Part shown: positions 54,767-64,000 of the stretch, one piece after another
How positions within the stretch are numbered: the first letter of the stretch is position 1
Layout: each line of letters opens with the position of its first letter
Source: Nothophaeocryptopus gaeumannii
Lineage: Eukaryota; Ascomycota; Dothideomycetes; Mycosphaerellales; Mycosphaerellaceae
Direction: 5' to 3'
Length of the DNA stretch: 64,000 bases
NCBI GenBank assembly: GCA_031771865.1
Contig: JASISA010000010.1
Location: 558,001 to 622,000, forward strand
Notes under the pieces: model-generated
Seen by the model: the letters and a program-made list of their open reading frames with translations, nothing else
The model's database searches: none
Told to the model about the DNA's origin: nothing
Position numbers and translations under genes: made by a program

Positions 54767-56878
54767 TTACTCATCGAAGAGGTTCGGATCGTTGATATCG
54801 TCTAGGAGCATGTCCCAGTGGTACCACGAGAGGTCCTGTGGGTCGTTTTGGAATAAGTCGCTTGTCGTATCAGCAAAATGCGGTGTTGCGTCGTGCGGTT
54901 GGGTGGGTAATATCCACGGGGCGTTTGCTGACGAAGTGATCATGTCTGATGGAACATGAAACGACTGTGCAGATCTGGTTTGGTCGTAGATGCCGGACTG
55001 TTGCCAAATAGTGGACGTATTGTCACCCAGGGTCGGCTCCCAGTCTGCCTGCTCTGCACGAATCGCCCTGACCTTACGCATTAGCTTCTCGATGGGCTTC
55101 CACAAGAGACCAGTCCGGGTGTCGGCCACTATCTTTGCATAATCGTCGTACGACCAGAGGGCCGCTGTCCAGGAGCGTTCTGCAAGAGATCCTCGAGCTG
55201 TGCACAACTCACTGAGCACAACAGCCAGAGCATACCACTTGACCCAAGTGTGCCATGCCCACTGTGAGAAGTCGTCAGCTGACCTTTTCAGCCTCGAGCG
55301 CTCGAGACATTCAGTGGCAGTGATTAGGATGTCGTTGCTACTGGCGGAGCAGATACCGGTCGTGCCGACGAGGCGTCTGTGTAATGGTCGATCGATTAGG
55401 AGTCGCATGGCCACCAATGACTCTTCGGCCACAGTGAGAGTGAATCTCTGGAGCGGAGCTTGCGCCCCAGCACAGAGCATTCGAAGGCTTCGAACTTCCT
55501 GTTCGAAGTCTTTGAGCACAGCAAGTTGATCTGCGTAGGCCTGAGCTGGATCTGCGTTGATTTCTGGCGCCGTTGCTCGGAACCCTATCTCGGTCAATGT
55601 TCGTTGGCAAGTGGCTGCCCGGTGTGCGAGAAGGCAGAAGGACATGTCAGTAAATCTGTGAGGGCTTAGAAGACCAGGCGGGCATGCTGACATCGGAGCA
55701 ATTTTCGCGTCATCGGTATTAAGCGGACACTCCTGCAAATCTCCTGCAGTGAGCAAAGGAGATGATCCACGATCGAGGGCGCTTTGCATGTCCAGCGTTC
55801 CAATGCACATCCAGAGTCTCTTCTTCAATTCTAGATCAAGCGACCATTTCTGCGAGGAGAGTTGTGATGGTATCCCTTGTGCACTCGCAATGCGAATCGC
55901 AACGGATGTAAGCGTCCATTGCAGTGCATTGGCCTGGCAAGCACGCAGTCCAGCCTGTCCATTTTTAGCTTCTGTACATATCAGAATGGTATCTATCCTC
56001 AAACTTACAAGATAGATGACGAAAGCCTGCAACACCACAAGGCTCGTAGTGGACAGTAAACCACATTCAACGAAAGTGCGCTCGAGAAGTCGGCGGTAAT
56101 GATTGACCAAAGATTGTCGCTGATTAATCTCGTGATCCATGAGTGAGCAAGCTGCCGTAAAGCAGACTGCGTATTCCAAAGCCCTCAGTTCAATGGTCGG
56201 TGAACCAGTGCCGGCATTATTGATTGTTGCGTGTGCCGTCGGCCAGTGAAGCGCTTTGAATATTGCGTCTACTCGCTCGCGATAGACCTGGAAAAGATAT
56301 TCCTTCATGACATGCAGCGGTTCCCCATCCTCGTGGCCGTTTTGATCCACACCCAGCGCGAAAAGCAGAGCGTGAGTGTCAAACGAGCGTACGTCTGTCG
56401 ATATGGCGTCGGAAGACTCAGACTGTTGCTCCTGATTGCCCAAATCGTCTGCTTCTTCGTTCGCTTCTAACACATCTTTCAATCCTGCTACAGCGTCCGT
56501 AAGCTCTGTCCAGAAGACCGGCGCTACAAATGTGTCCAGGCTGGCTTGCGTTGCTCCAACTTTGCATTGCTGCTTCGTGGCAGTCTTCTGCTCCTGGACA
56601 TCGTTAGGTGCGCTTCGCTCAGGTGATGATTGTTGTACCGATGAACTTGAACTGCGCTGAAGCCCGGAGACAACGCGTTCGAGCTCTTCAACCCTGTTGC
56701 GGAGGACTTGAGCACTTTGTCGACCCTTGGCACTTCGTCCTCTGGGTAATCTGTGGCGTTGAACGGCAGTGCACTCAATGCCGGCCTTCAGACATGTCGA
56801 GCAAGGAGTCTGTTTGTTACACTTTGTCTTTCGCCGGGTGCATTGTTGGCAGCTGAGCTGAGCTGGAGGGAGACTCAT
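54767..56878 (-). CDS. Zn2Cys6 fungal transcription factor
   Basis: A 703-residue intronless gene starting MSLPPAQLSCQQCTRRKTK. The binuclear zinc cluster has Cys at 10, 13, 20, 26, 29 and 36 (CQQC...KCNKQTPCSTCLKAGIEC). A basic linker (HRLPRGRSAKGRQ) and a short coiled coil (VLRNRVEELERVVSGL) for dimerisation follow. The large middle region (about 220-600) is the fungal-specific transcription-factor domain, with blocks such as RACQANALQWTLTSVAIRIA and ELKKRLWMCIGTLDMQSALDRG. The C-terminus is acidic (DMLLDDINDPNLFDE), a likely activation segment. An in-frame ATG 30 codons upstream exists, but the zinc cluster sits near the N-terminus as usual when starting at 56878. Target genes are unknown; the tail-to-tail SDR is a candidate. 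Confidence 0.9.
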   Translation of the reverse strand: MSLPPAQLSCQQCTRRKTKCNKQTPCSTCLKAGIECTAVQRHRLPRGRSAKGRQSAQVLRNRVEELERVVSGLQRSSSSSVQQSSPERSAPNDVQEQKTATKQQCKVGATQASLDTFVAPVFWTELTDAVAGLKDVLEANEEADDLGNQEQQSESSDAISTDVRSFDTHALLFALGVDQNGHEDGEPLHVMKEYLFQVYRERVDAIFKALHWPTAHATINNAGTGSPTIELRALEYAVCFTAACSLMDHEINQRQSLVNHYRRLLERTFVECGLLSTTSLVVLQAFVIYLVSLRIDTILICTEAKNGQAGLRACQANALQWTLTSVAIRIASAQGIPSQLSSQKWSLDLELKKRLWMCIGTLDMQSALDRGSSPLLTAGDLQECPLNTDDAKIAPMSACPPGLLSPHRFTDMSFCLLAHRAATCQRTLTEIGFRATAPEINADPAQAYADQLAVLKDFEQEVRSLRMLCAGAQAPLQRFTLTVAEESLVAMRLLIDRPLHRRLVGTTGICSASSNDILITATECLERSRLKRSADDFSQWAWHTWVKWYALAVVLSELCTARGSLAERSWTAALWSYDDYAKIVADTRTGLLWKPIEKLMRKVRAIRAEQADWEPTLGDNTSTIWQQSGIYDQTRSAQSFHVPSDMITSSANAPWILPTQPHDATPHFADTTSDLFQNDPQDLSWYHWDMLLDDINDPNLFDE

Positions 56879-57562
56879 TGTCCGCAGAGAGTTGGTCCGC
56901 TTACGTCCTACCTTGGGTGTTGAGAAAAGGTCAGTGGCTGGAATGATGTACACATGTCTCAACAGCAATAGAACCGAGTCAATTGAGTCGTCCGCACGCG
57001 GGTGGCGAGCGGGCTTTCGGTGCTTGGGGCTGGCTCAGCGATACGAATGACACGCTTCATCGTGACGAGCTACAGCCTGTTGCTCTATGTTCGATCGAGT
57101 CGTACCCTTCGCTGGGATCACGCCTGATAGACTCTGTGCGGAGATGGAGAAGAGCTTTGATATTCAGAAGAAACTCTGCGATTTGATGCCACGCCTCTGA
57201 CAAGCATGTCTCGGAAGGTCCCGATTGTCTTGGCGGCCATGCTGCCTCCAGTGCTTCTCGTCAACTAGTGATGCCTATGCACTTCTCTAACGCGAGGCAC
57301 GCATTCGTGACCGTGACATGGTCCTCTTCTGCCGCCGCGCCAGCGATGTTAAGTCACAGATGAGCGAAGGCTGTTGCACTGGAACAATACTCAAGATGGT
57401 TAGCAATGCGCACTTGCACAGATGAAGACGGGAGTTGACAGGACGAGCTGAGTTGCAGACTCGACAAAATCAAGCGCTAGAAGCTGGGTATCAGTCTCAA
57501 CAGAACGGGATGGCTGACAAAGACCAGTAGTCTCGAGATGATTCTCTATAATACAGCTGCTC
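56879..57562. other. Intergenic region, no gene seen
   Basis: 0.68 kb between the Zn2Cys6 gene and the aldolase gene, both minus strand. No supported gene, repeat or RNA. Confidence 0.4.
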
Positions 57563-58504
57563 TCAAGATCTGCCGGCACCTATTTCCTTCGTATAAAATG
57601 CCTGCAGCGCCCGTACATCAGTGCCTATGGCAACAAAATCATAACGCTCTTTCGCTTTCTTCGCAGCATCCCCTGTCGCTACTAGCCATCCAACCTTCTT
57701 CCCATACCTCTTCGCCGCATCCGCAATCCTATCAATCGCCGCGAGATACTCCGGCTCGGTATACTTCGCGGGCGTATATCCCAGCAAAGAGAGCGCCAGA
57801 TCATTAGGTCCAATAAACACAAGATCTGAAATCATCGCCCTCAGCTTCTCTTCTCCTCAACCTTCGATTGCAACTTGACAACATTTACCTATCCCCTCAA
57901 CCTGACAAATCTCCTCCACATTCTCCAACGCTTTCCTCGACTCAATCTGAATCATCGTCACGATACTCTCATTCGCTTTCGCCACATATTCCGCAGGTGT
58001 GGCGAGACCATGCTCAAAGCAGGCGAATGCTGAGCCTTGACCGCGGATGCCGAGGGGTGGGAATTTGGATCTGGAGACGATATTTCGCGCTTCCGAGGCG
58101 GTTTCGACCATGGGGACGAGGATGCCACTACTCGAGACATCTAGATCTTGCGTCTGAATTAGAAGAGGGAGACTTGGACTTACTGCGCTCCGGTATCTAG
58201 CGCCCTCTTGATCAAACCACCACTGTGGCCTGTGATACGAACGACAGGCGATGAGCCGGCTGAGGCCACGGCGTGAACCATTTCGTGCATGTCGTTGTCG
58301 TCTATGTTGCCGTGCTCACGATCGATGATAACGGCCATGGTGAGTGTTAGTCAAGTTCGAGCCTCGTATGTTTTCGTTGCTCACATCTAGTCCTGTGCTA
58401 GCAACGACTTGAGCATTCCTCATTCCTTTCAGGGCCACGAAGGTTGCTATCACAGGTTCATTGCGCTTTAAGGCGTTGAGTAGCCTCAGTTTTGGGTTCG
58501 TCAT
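57563..58504 (-). CDS. HpcH/HpaI-type aldolase (possibly splice-defective)
   Basis: Class II metal-dependent aldolase family that cleaves 2-keto-3-hydroxy acids to pyruvate plus aldehyde. Proposed exons on the minus strand are 58504-58385, about 58335-58184, 58127-57889 and 57825-57563 (257 residues). Introns 2 and 3 are normal and restore DTGA-HGILVPMVETASEARN and VEGI-DLVFIGPNDLALSLLG. Intron 1 has a good donor (GTGAGC) and branch (TTGACTAAC), but no AG where homology puts the acceptor, just before AVIIDREHGNIDD. The nearest AG (GTGAG, ending 58315) deletes seven residues including the Glu of the conserved xxEH pair while keeping frame (250 residues). So the gene is either read with a shortened loop, uses a non-AG acceptor, or is decaying. 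The start MTNPKLRLLNALKRNEPV fits the family. Confidence 0.75.
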
Positions 58505-59304
58505 TCTGGAAACCAGTATACAGTACAAACTGAGACAAAATTGAAAATAGTCTTTATTTATACATTGATCGCGGTTTGAGGAAGCCCTAGAGTTATATAC
58601 GAGGAAGGAGCTATCATGTCAAGTTTCACGAGCTAGTGCGATATCGGAGCTAGCGGCGGGTTAAGCTTTAGAATAAGCATTGGGGAAAAGTGAGTGAATA
58701 GGTCTCGCATATGCTTTAATGGTTGAACAGGAAGGATATGAGACAGAGTGCTCGAATACTTGACCATCTTTGGTTTGTGCTCGGGGTCCAACATAATCGA
58801 GAGCATCTTGCCAGTCCATGCATGCTAGTACGAGAAGCATTAGAGCCGACTGTTCTGCCGCGGACGATTGCTTTCTTCAACACTTCCTCCTGGGATCTCA
58901 TATTCTGGACCTGAGGCCTATTGTTCTTGGTTCTCAAAATGAAGGAATGTAACATTACTCGTTCTTCGCCTCGCCCCAGACCTGGCCGACGGGACGGCAT
59001 TGCCGACGCCGAGGGTTCTCCATCCGAAGCAAAGTATCAGAGTAGGCAATTCCGCATATGTCTGGATTTCGCTGCTTGTAGTTGAAAGCCCTCAGGTATA
59101 TAGAGCGAGCATCTATCACGCAGAGTGAAGATGGCTGCGGACATTTCACGCTCGTTGCTCTGTCTGGTCATACGAAGGCCATTACCGCCGCAGAATATTC
59201 TTATTTTCGACGCAAGTTCGTCGAGGGCAGGATCTCGCGTCCTGATGCTTTGCAAGAGACCCATGTCGCTCTTGGTGCTTCGCAGAAGCCTCATCGTCCA
59301 AGTG
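58505..59304. other. Intergenic region, no gene seen
   Basis: 0.8 kb containing an AT-rich stretch (58540-58575). Short conflicting frames only. Confidence 0.4.
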
Positions 59305-60165
59305 CTAGGGAAATGTCTGCTGTATGTTGGTCCACTTGGCCTGCCTGTTCTCGATAACGTGTCTCAACATGGCCATAACGGAGCCGACGGTCCATCCCAG
59401 CATGAAAATTGAGGCCACTTGAAAGGGCTGGTTAACGCCAAGCATCCAGATTGCGAGGCCCATTCCTCCCGCTCCGCCTGAGCTACTCCAAATGATCATC
59501 TTTCGGTGTGACGCATCCAGCGTCTTAGCAGCAAGCTTGTTAAGCAAGACAGAACTTGCTGCGAATGCTGAGACAATCACGGTAGCCACCTTGATCAGCA
59601 ATCCGTCCACACCCAATCCGCTCAACGTGAACAAGAGATATGCACAGCTCGCCATGACCCCAGGAGCGAACATCAGTCCAGCAAGCACAGTAAACTCCGC
59701 GAAAGCAGGATCCACCACTCGAGCATATTGTCCCATGACGCCAATCATCCCCGCCGTCCAACCCCAAGCTCCACAAGCCACAACCTTCGCCGGATACTGC
59801 GTATCGAGGAAGAGCGCCAGCATCACTCCTCCAACGCCCGTACCACAGCTCCACAGCAGTATCCGTCTCACCGGAATCTCGAAACTTCGCTTGACCAGAA
59901 CTAAGACGAAGGCACTGCTGGCAAGGAACAATGCAGCGCAGGTAAGGACCGTCGTGAGGATCATGTTGTTGTCGAATATGTCGAAGGTGATTTCGTGGCT
60001 GAGTTGGAAAACGATGCCGGACGTGAGGTACATTAAGGTGATGTTGCTGAAGACGAGGAGGCCAATGGCGAGAGATGCTCCAGCTTCTCGGGTAGTGACT
60101 TCTTCTGGTGGTATTTGGCGAAGTTCGATGTCTTCTTTCGTTGGTGAGTGCATTTTGTTTGCCAT
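59305..60165 (-). CDS. Polytopic membrane protein of unknown function
   Basis: A 286-residue intronless gene starting MANKMHSPTKEDIELRQIPP. After a 30-residue cytosolic N-terminus come about seven or eight hydrophobic segments: SLAIGLLVFSNITLMYL, ILTTVLTCAALFLASSAFVL, ILLWSCGTGVGGVMLALFL, ACGAWGWTAGMIGVMG, FTVLAGLMFAPGVMASCAYL, VATVIVSAFAASSVLL, SGGAGGMGLAIWML and IFMLGWTVGSVMAML. The two halves look related: CGTGVGGVMLAL with GWTAG in the first, and SSGGAGGMGLAI with GWTVGS in the second. This hints at an internal duplication. No known transporter signature is recognised. It lies next to another small unknown membrane protein on the same strand. Confidence 0.7.
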   Translation of the reverse strand: MANKMHSPTKEDIELRQIPPEEVTTREAGASLAIGLLVFSNITLMYLTSGIVFQLSHEITFDIFDNNMILTTVLTCAALFLASSAFVLVLVKRSFEIPVRRILLWSCGTGVGGVMLALFLDTQYPAKVVACGAWGWTAGMIGVMGQYARVVDPAFAEFTVLAGLMFAPGVMASCAYLLFTLSGLGVDGLLIKVATVIVSAFAASSVLLNKLAAKTLDASHRKMIIWSSSGGAGGMGLAIWMLGVNQPFQVASIFMLGWTVGSVMAMLRHVIENRQAKWTNIQQTFP

Positions 60166-60741
60166 TGAGCCAGGAACGGCAAGGTGAGTAGTTGACCAGT
60201 TTCGGTTCGCGATGAGTTGCTGGTGTCGAGACGATCTTCAGAGGGTATAGACTCGTAGTAAAAAACCAGCTTCGTGATTACGATTTTGAAGAGCTGGAGA
60301 AGCTGAAGTTCAGGTCGGAACGAGATGAAAAGTGCTACAGCCAAGGGTGGTACATGTGGCACAGCAAATCTGCAAGGACCTCCCAGAAAAGCCAGCGCAG
60401 CGCGTACCCACAGACCCACTCGCTGCTGTCGACTTGTATTTCTCTTCTCTTGCAGGTCGACGAACGGCATTGAGAGAAGAAAATGCCGGCGAGTGAGCTT
60501 GTTGTGCATTTCACGGCTAAGGACCGCCATACATCCAGACTCTTCTTGTCTAGTGAACGGCGAATTGTAAAGTGCATGATTGAGTTCTTCAGTCATTCCA
60601 AGTGTCCCTTATCGAACCCCAAAAGGACGTACGTATTCGACCCACCAAGCCGTCATCGTTGTGCCTCTCGGCGTTTTGCAGCTGTTACTTGAAGAGCGGC
60701 AAGATAAATCATTGCCCATTCTCAGCCACACAATGCGGCCC
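60166..60741. other. Intergenic spacer
   Basis: 0.58 kb between two minus-strand membrane-protein genes. A 187-codon frame running antisense through it overlaps the start of the first gene out of frame and has no domain. Confidence 0.4.
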
Positions 60742-61146
60742 CTAGGGCCGAGCATGATGCTTTACCCGCTGCACTCTCAAATAGATGGCAATAGTCGCCC
60801 TGCTTGGCTTTCCCTCAAGTATCAGCTCGAATTCCCTCATTTGACGACAACACAACGCCGCAAGACTCCAAAGAAACATCCAAACTACCACTGATACCCC
60901 AAAAATGAAGGTATTCCTATGTCTAGAAAGTTCCAGCGGAATTAACGTGGTCAGCGCGGCAAGCAAAGCGCTCAGGAACCCATGCATCGATATCTGCTTG
61001 AGCAGGGCCCAGAAAGGAAGATCGAGGTAAGCGATGCAAAGATCCAGGATCGCGGTTGCGCATGATAAGATCAGTGGGAGGAAGATGATCAGAGAGGTAT
61101 TTCCACATCGGATTCGAGCTTTTTCCATTGATTTGCGTTGACCCAT
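60742..61146 (-). CDS. Small three-segment membrane protein of unknown function
   Basis: A 134-residue frame starting MGQRKSMEKARIRCGNTSLI with a good start context (ATACCATGGG). It has three hydrophobic segments: LIIFLPLILSCATAILDLCI, GFLSALLAALTTLIPL and TFIFGVSVVVWMFLWSLAAL. A short amphipathic linker follows the first, and the tail is basic (LRVQRVKHHARP). Positive-inside distribution suggests a cytosolic N-terminus. No family is recognised, and no intron is needed. It could be the last part of a longer spliced gene, but no upstream exon stands out. Confidence 0.5.
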   Translation of the reverse strand: MGQRKSMEKARIRCGNTSLIIFLPLILSCATAILDLCIAYLDLPFWALLKQISMHGFLSALLAALTTLIPLELSRHRNTFIFGVSVVVWMFLWSLAALCCRQMREFELILEGKPSRATIAIYLRVQRVKHHARP

Positions 61147-61603
61147 GGTATGAGGATAATAGCCGCAAAACTGATGAGTGGTCCAAGGTGAAGTGTCCTT
61201 CCAGTCTTGCTACTGCTGAATATGGATACGGCTTCTCGTCGAGTGACGATGCAGGCGATGCAGGTCTTGTGGTGTTGATGCGGAGCCTCCAGGTATCCAT
61301 TTGAAAGTAAGTTGCTGTATCTTTCGCAGCAGCTGTTGTTGGCGCAGAGTGTGTTTGTCGGGACACGAGCGAAGGGCGCAGTACTGGGCGGTGGTGCATT
61401 GAAGTACTGCGACCATTGACAGCCGTCGAATCGTTGGCCAGTCTCCTAATGATCCTCTAGGGCCTTGAAATGCGCAGGTTCCGGATGCTGCATCTTGGGT
61501 ATCATTTTGATCTTGAAGCGTGTGTAAGTACGAGCGGGTTGATGTAGACAGCACGCCCAGAAAGCTTCAGTCGTCTCGTCACTTCTCTATTATTGAACTT
61601 CAA

Positions 61604-61652
61604 GAGAGGAGGTGTCGCAGTGAGAGGAGGTGTCGCAGTGAGAGGAGGCGTT
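61604..61652. repeat. 18-nt tandem repeat, about 2.7 copies
   Basis: Two perfect copies of GAGAGGAGGTGTCGCAGT are followed by a partial third (GAGAGGAGGCGTT). It is non-coding and a potential length polymorphism. Confidence 0.85.
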
Positions 61653-62592
61653 GACATTCCCTACTATCTTCGCGGTAGTACATCTACGAGGCCCAGTTGA
61701 GAGGTCCCTTGCTTGCTGGAAGCGATGCACATTGTTCGGGGCGGCCTCTATCCACGACTCTGGAACATCATGCCTCTTTCAGCTTGACGTGAGGCTTGTC
61801 ACAATCGTCGCGACCATTTTGGAGAGCAGTGGTGGTGTATGGATGCACTCTGCGACGCGAGGTGGCTCTTTCGCCCCGCGCCATAATGTTGCTCAGGCTG
61901 AAGACGCGAAGGAGCCGTTAGAATTACTGATAGCAAGAAGTGAGGTTGTCGTCAATCAAACATCGACCTTGTAACAACCCCTTGCTTCCTGGTCAAACTC
62001 TCCAACCTCCAAGCCAACAGCTCTCACTCCACTCCTTGGCCTCCAGTCCAGAATCCTGACATTTTGTCTTGCAGAGTCTCGAATCCAGACAGGAACCCTG
62101 AATCACCAGCAACACCTGCATTCGAAGGAGCAAGCCCTGCCCGAGACATACCGTTCACTTCGGGACTGCCACAGGCCAGCGTAATTCTACCTGACTCGGT
62201 GCAGGATGAGCCTCAAACGCGAGGAGGCACCAGGCAGCTGAGCAAGCATCGAATAAGGTAGACCTATGTATGAGCCGCTGGGATGTCGCTGAAGCCCATG
62301 TTCTGGGTTGAACAATACTAGTAAGACAAGACAGTTGCCCACCTGTTGATGCTGTCGGACGTCGCTCACCACGTTGGATGTATCCATCGGATGGAACAGA
62401 CACGGAAGAAAGTGCCGAGAACTGCCGTGCGGCTCGGTCACGACTCCCAGCGCTGAATACAGTAGCCTTAGAGTATTCTTGGCACCTCCTTTTGCCGAGG
62501 CGTTTCATTTCTTCCTCGCTCGCTTAACTATTGGCCATGACTTGGCCTCACATTCTGCCATTGCCGTGCTCTGCACGCGCTCACCTCATCAC

Positions 62593-62624
62593 ACACCTTC
62601 ACACCTTCACACCTTCACACCTTC
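62593..62624. repeat. 8-nt tandem repeat, four copies
   Basis: Four perfect copies of ACACCTTC followed by ACACTT; a microsatellite-like tract in non-coding DNA. Confidence 0.9.
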
Positions 62625-62887
62625 ACACTTGATTGGAGGGCCGTGGGCCTCATGTCCCGAATGGCAGAGTCCGAGACATCCAATGAGAAGAATGTCATGG
62701 CCGTCTGATGACCATTTGCCGCAAGCAAAAAGTCCAGCAACATGCATAGAGGTATTCCGAGGACCGAATCGGCTCAACCGATGGACAGGCCTACCATCAA
62801 TCATTGCGGATTGATCGCTTAGAACGGACCGCCTTCGCTTCTGGCCTTCAGACGCTCCACTGCAGTGTCGGTGGTTCGTACAGTACG

Positions 62888-63080
62888 ACAATACGAAAAG
62901 CCGCTAACCATTACCTACCGCACAGCACACCTACTAATCCGTACTAAAAAGCCATCGAAGTCTACGAATCAGGCAAGAGCCCAAGAATCGAAAGAAGAAA
63001 CCCCCGCGTTCAGACGCACAGAAGGCTCGTATTAATTACGAGCATCTCCGCAAGGCCTCCACTATCTAAAGAGATCGTCT
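62888..63080 (+). mobile_element. Decayed pogo/Fot1-like transposase N-terminal fragment
   Basis: Three short segments in shifting frames resemble the helix-turn-helix start of pogo/Fot1-type (Tc1/mariner superfamily) transposases, in the right order. TIRKAANHYLPHST (from 62888) matches the IRKAAxxYxVPxSTL helix. KKPSKSTNQARAQESKEE (from about 62944) matches the SRxEANQxxQxLSxEEE linker. SARPPLSKEI (from about 63046) matches the GxPPRxSLVREM segment. Stops and frame changes lie between them. No terminal inverted repeats or DDE catalytic part are seen. The resemblance comes from memory of the family pattern, not from an alignment. Confidence 0.35.
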
Positions 63081-63540
63081 GCCGCACGGATACAGCTCCC
63101 TCCCGTCAGCTTTCGTTAACGTTGAAGCCAAAAGCATGCCTACTGTAGTGCATGCAGGGAGACACCGAAACAAATTCGATATTCATGCCTGTAGAATAAG
63201 CTTGTTCGACTTGTAGCATCTTGGAGCAGTCTACACATGATCATCAGGCCCTGAGCTGATCACACCGGTCTGGACTTCTGAAGCTGCCTCGGGCGCCAGC
63301 CAGATGAGCAGTGACACTACAGGCACCGCTCATGGTGTTCTTGCCAGGATTTACCGATAACTTCAGCCTTTGGTAACAACCGTGGAACGTCTCATAGGTC
63401 AACTCGCGTGCCATGACTAGGATGATAGGTCAAGTATAAGTACAATCCGCATCCTCCATACATCCCATTCGCAATTAGATTTCCCCTCGCGCGGACTTAT
63501 ACCAGAATCTTTGGTGCGCTTGCACTCAGATCTTGACACC

Positions 63541-64000
63541 ATAGCGTTCTCTTCTATACTTCGAACGGCATTCCTCATGGGCTCTATGGTCTCGACTGGC
63601 CTTTCAGCACCCAACGCCGATGCCACAGCTGCTTGCAAAGCATTGGAAGCTCAGTATCCGAACCAGGTGGCCGACAGCGCAGTCGAGACATCAAACCTAG
63701 GAATTGGCGTCACTTACACCGAAACGAGGCACGATTACTGGTCCCAAGCTAACGCAGACGTCAAGCCGGCATGCATATTCTTTCCAAAGACGGCCCAAGA
63801 TATCGCCTTCGCCGTGAAGGTATTAAATCAATACACCAATGCGCCGTGGGGCGTCAAAGGTGGAGGACATAACCCGAACGTTGGCTGGTCAAGTACGAAG
63901 ATGGCGTTTTGATTGCCACACACGTGAACATGGCAACTACTACACTGGACAGCAAAAACCTGGCCCATATTGGGCCGGGTTCAAAGTGGATCGATGTTGC
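63541..64000 (+). pseudogene. Broken, partial secreted FAD-linked oxidase (BBE-like)
   Basis: Berberine-bridge-enzyme/6-hydroxynicotine-oxidase-type flavoprotein, truncated by the window. From 63577 the frame reads through ALEAQYPNQVADS, YTETRHDYWSQANADVKPAC, FFPKTAQDIAFAVKVLNQYT and VKGGGHNPNVGWSST, the start of the FAD-binding (PCMH-type) domain, with the KGGGHNP loop and its His. Two lesions are visible. First, a good signal peptide precedes in frame (AFSSILRTAFLMGSMVS) but its first codon, at 63541, is ATA instead of ATG; the first real ATG (63577) truncates it. Second, after SSTK the frame hits TGA at 63910, while the family sequence (DGVLIATHVNMATTTLDSKN) continues in another frame from 63900, implying loss of one base. 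Sequencing error or an unseen upstream exon are alternatives. Confidence 0.65.

Larger units (their letters stand above)
61147..62887. other. Gene-poor stretch with short tandem repeats
   Basis: 1.74 kb without a supported gene. It contains an 18-nt tandem repeat (61604-61652) and an 8-nt one (62593-62624), and leads into a decayed transposase fragment. Such features suggest reduced constraint. Confidence 0.45.

Noticed and set aside
56879..56968. 30-codon N-terminal extension of the Zn2Cys6 regulator
   Set aside because: The zinc cluster normally sits near the N-terminus; the extension has no similarity and may hold a 5' leader intron.
62593..62624. Short regular repeats considered as a CRISPR array
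   Set aside because: Copies are contiguous 8-mers without spacers, in a eukaryotic chromosome; it is a microsatellite.

Overview
The window is a gene-dense stretch of nuclear chromosome from a filamentous ascomycete (Pezizomycotina). The gene set fits a Dothideomycete, but placement below subphylum is inference. The evidence is spliceosomal introns of about 47-80 nt with GTRAGT-type donors, CTRAC/CTGAC branch sites and YAG acceptors, plus fungus-specific families: the FlbE conidiation regulator, a CYP52 P450, a Crh-type GH16 enzyme, a Zn2Cys6 regulator, a 115-kDa-class NAD-glutamate dehydrogenase and a CIA84-like protein. There are no operons. Genes lie on both strands, separated by 0.1-2.4 kb. 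I found no tRNA or rRNA gene and no CRISPR array. All splice sites were placed by hand from reading-frame continuity, consensus sites and family motifs; none is confirmed by transcripts.

Layout. 0-6.3 kb: the first 15 codons of an unknown gene, a LENG1/CIR_N splicing-type protein, flbE, a small membrane protein whose exon junction does not stay in frame, and a small soluble protein. 6.7-18.4 kb: GPI-anchored GH16 glucan/chitin transglycosylase, NAD-GDH (gdh2), a lysine-rich H1-tail-like protein, a secreted lipase and a CYP52 fatty-acid/alkane hydroxylase. 20-28.4 kb: a conserved fungal unknown, a PhzF-family isomerase, an RBM42-like RRM protein, and a seven-exon Cys/His-repeat gene that I reconstructed. 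29-36 kb: copper amine oxidase and an amino-acid/GABA-type permease sharing one promoter region, followed by a Baeyer-Villiger monooxygenase. 37.8-43.7 kb: a two-domain Dabb-GFA protein, an arylsulfotransferase-family membrane protein and an amidase. 44-49.6 kb: mitochondrial ribosomal protein bS18m divergent from a CIA84-like mitochondrial protein, then an acyl-CoA carboxyltransferase. 50-58.5 kb: D-isomer 2-hydroxyacid dehydrogenase, SGNH hydrolase, short-chain dehydrogenase tail-to-tail with a Zn2Cys6 regulator, and an HpcH/HpaI aldolase with a defective-looking splice site. 59-64 kb: two unknown membrane proteins, a repeat-bearing non-coding stretch with a decayed pogo/Fot1-like transposase fragment, and a broken secreted FAD oxidase running off the right edge.

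How the genes work together. The clearest functional neighbourhood is the amine oxidase with the divergent permease (uptake and oxidation of amines or amino-acid derivatives), with the BVMO next to them. The bS18m/CIA84-like pair looks like a bidirectional promoter for two mitochondrial-biogenesis genes. The most unusual object is the Cys/His-repeat gene at 27244-28341: ten C-x4-C...C-x2-H units, with five of its six introns cutting the codon of the unit's terminal histidine in the same phase.
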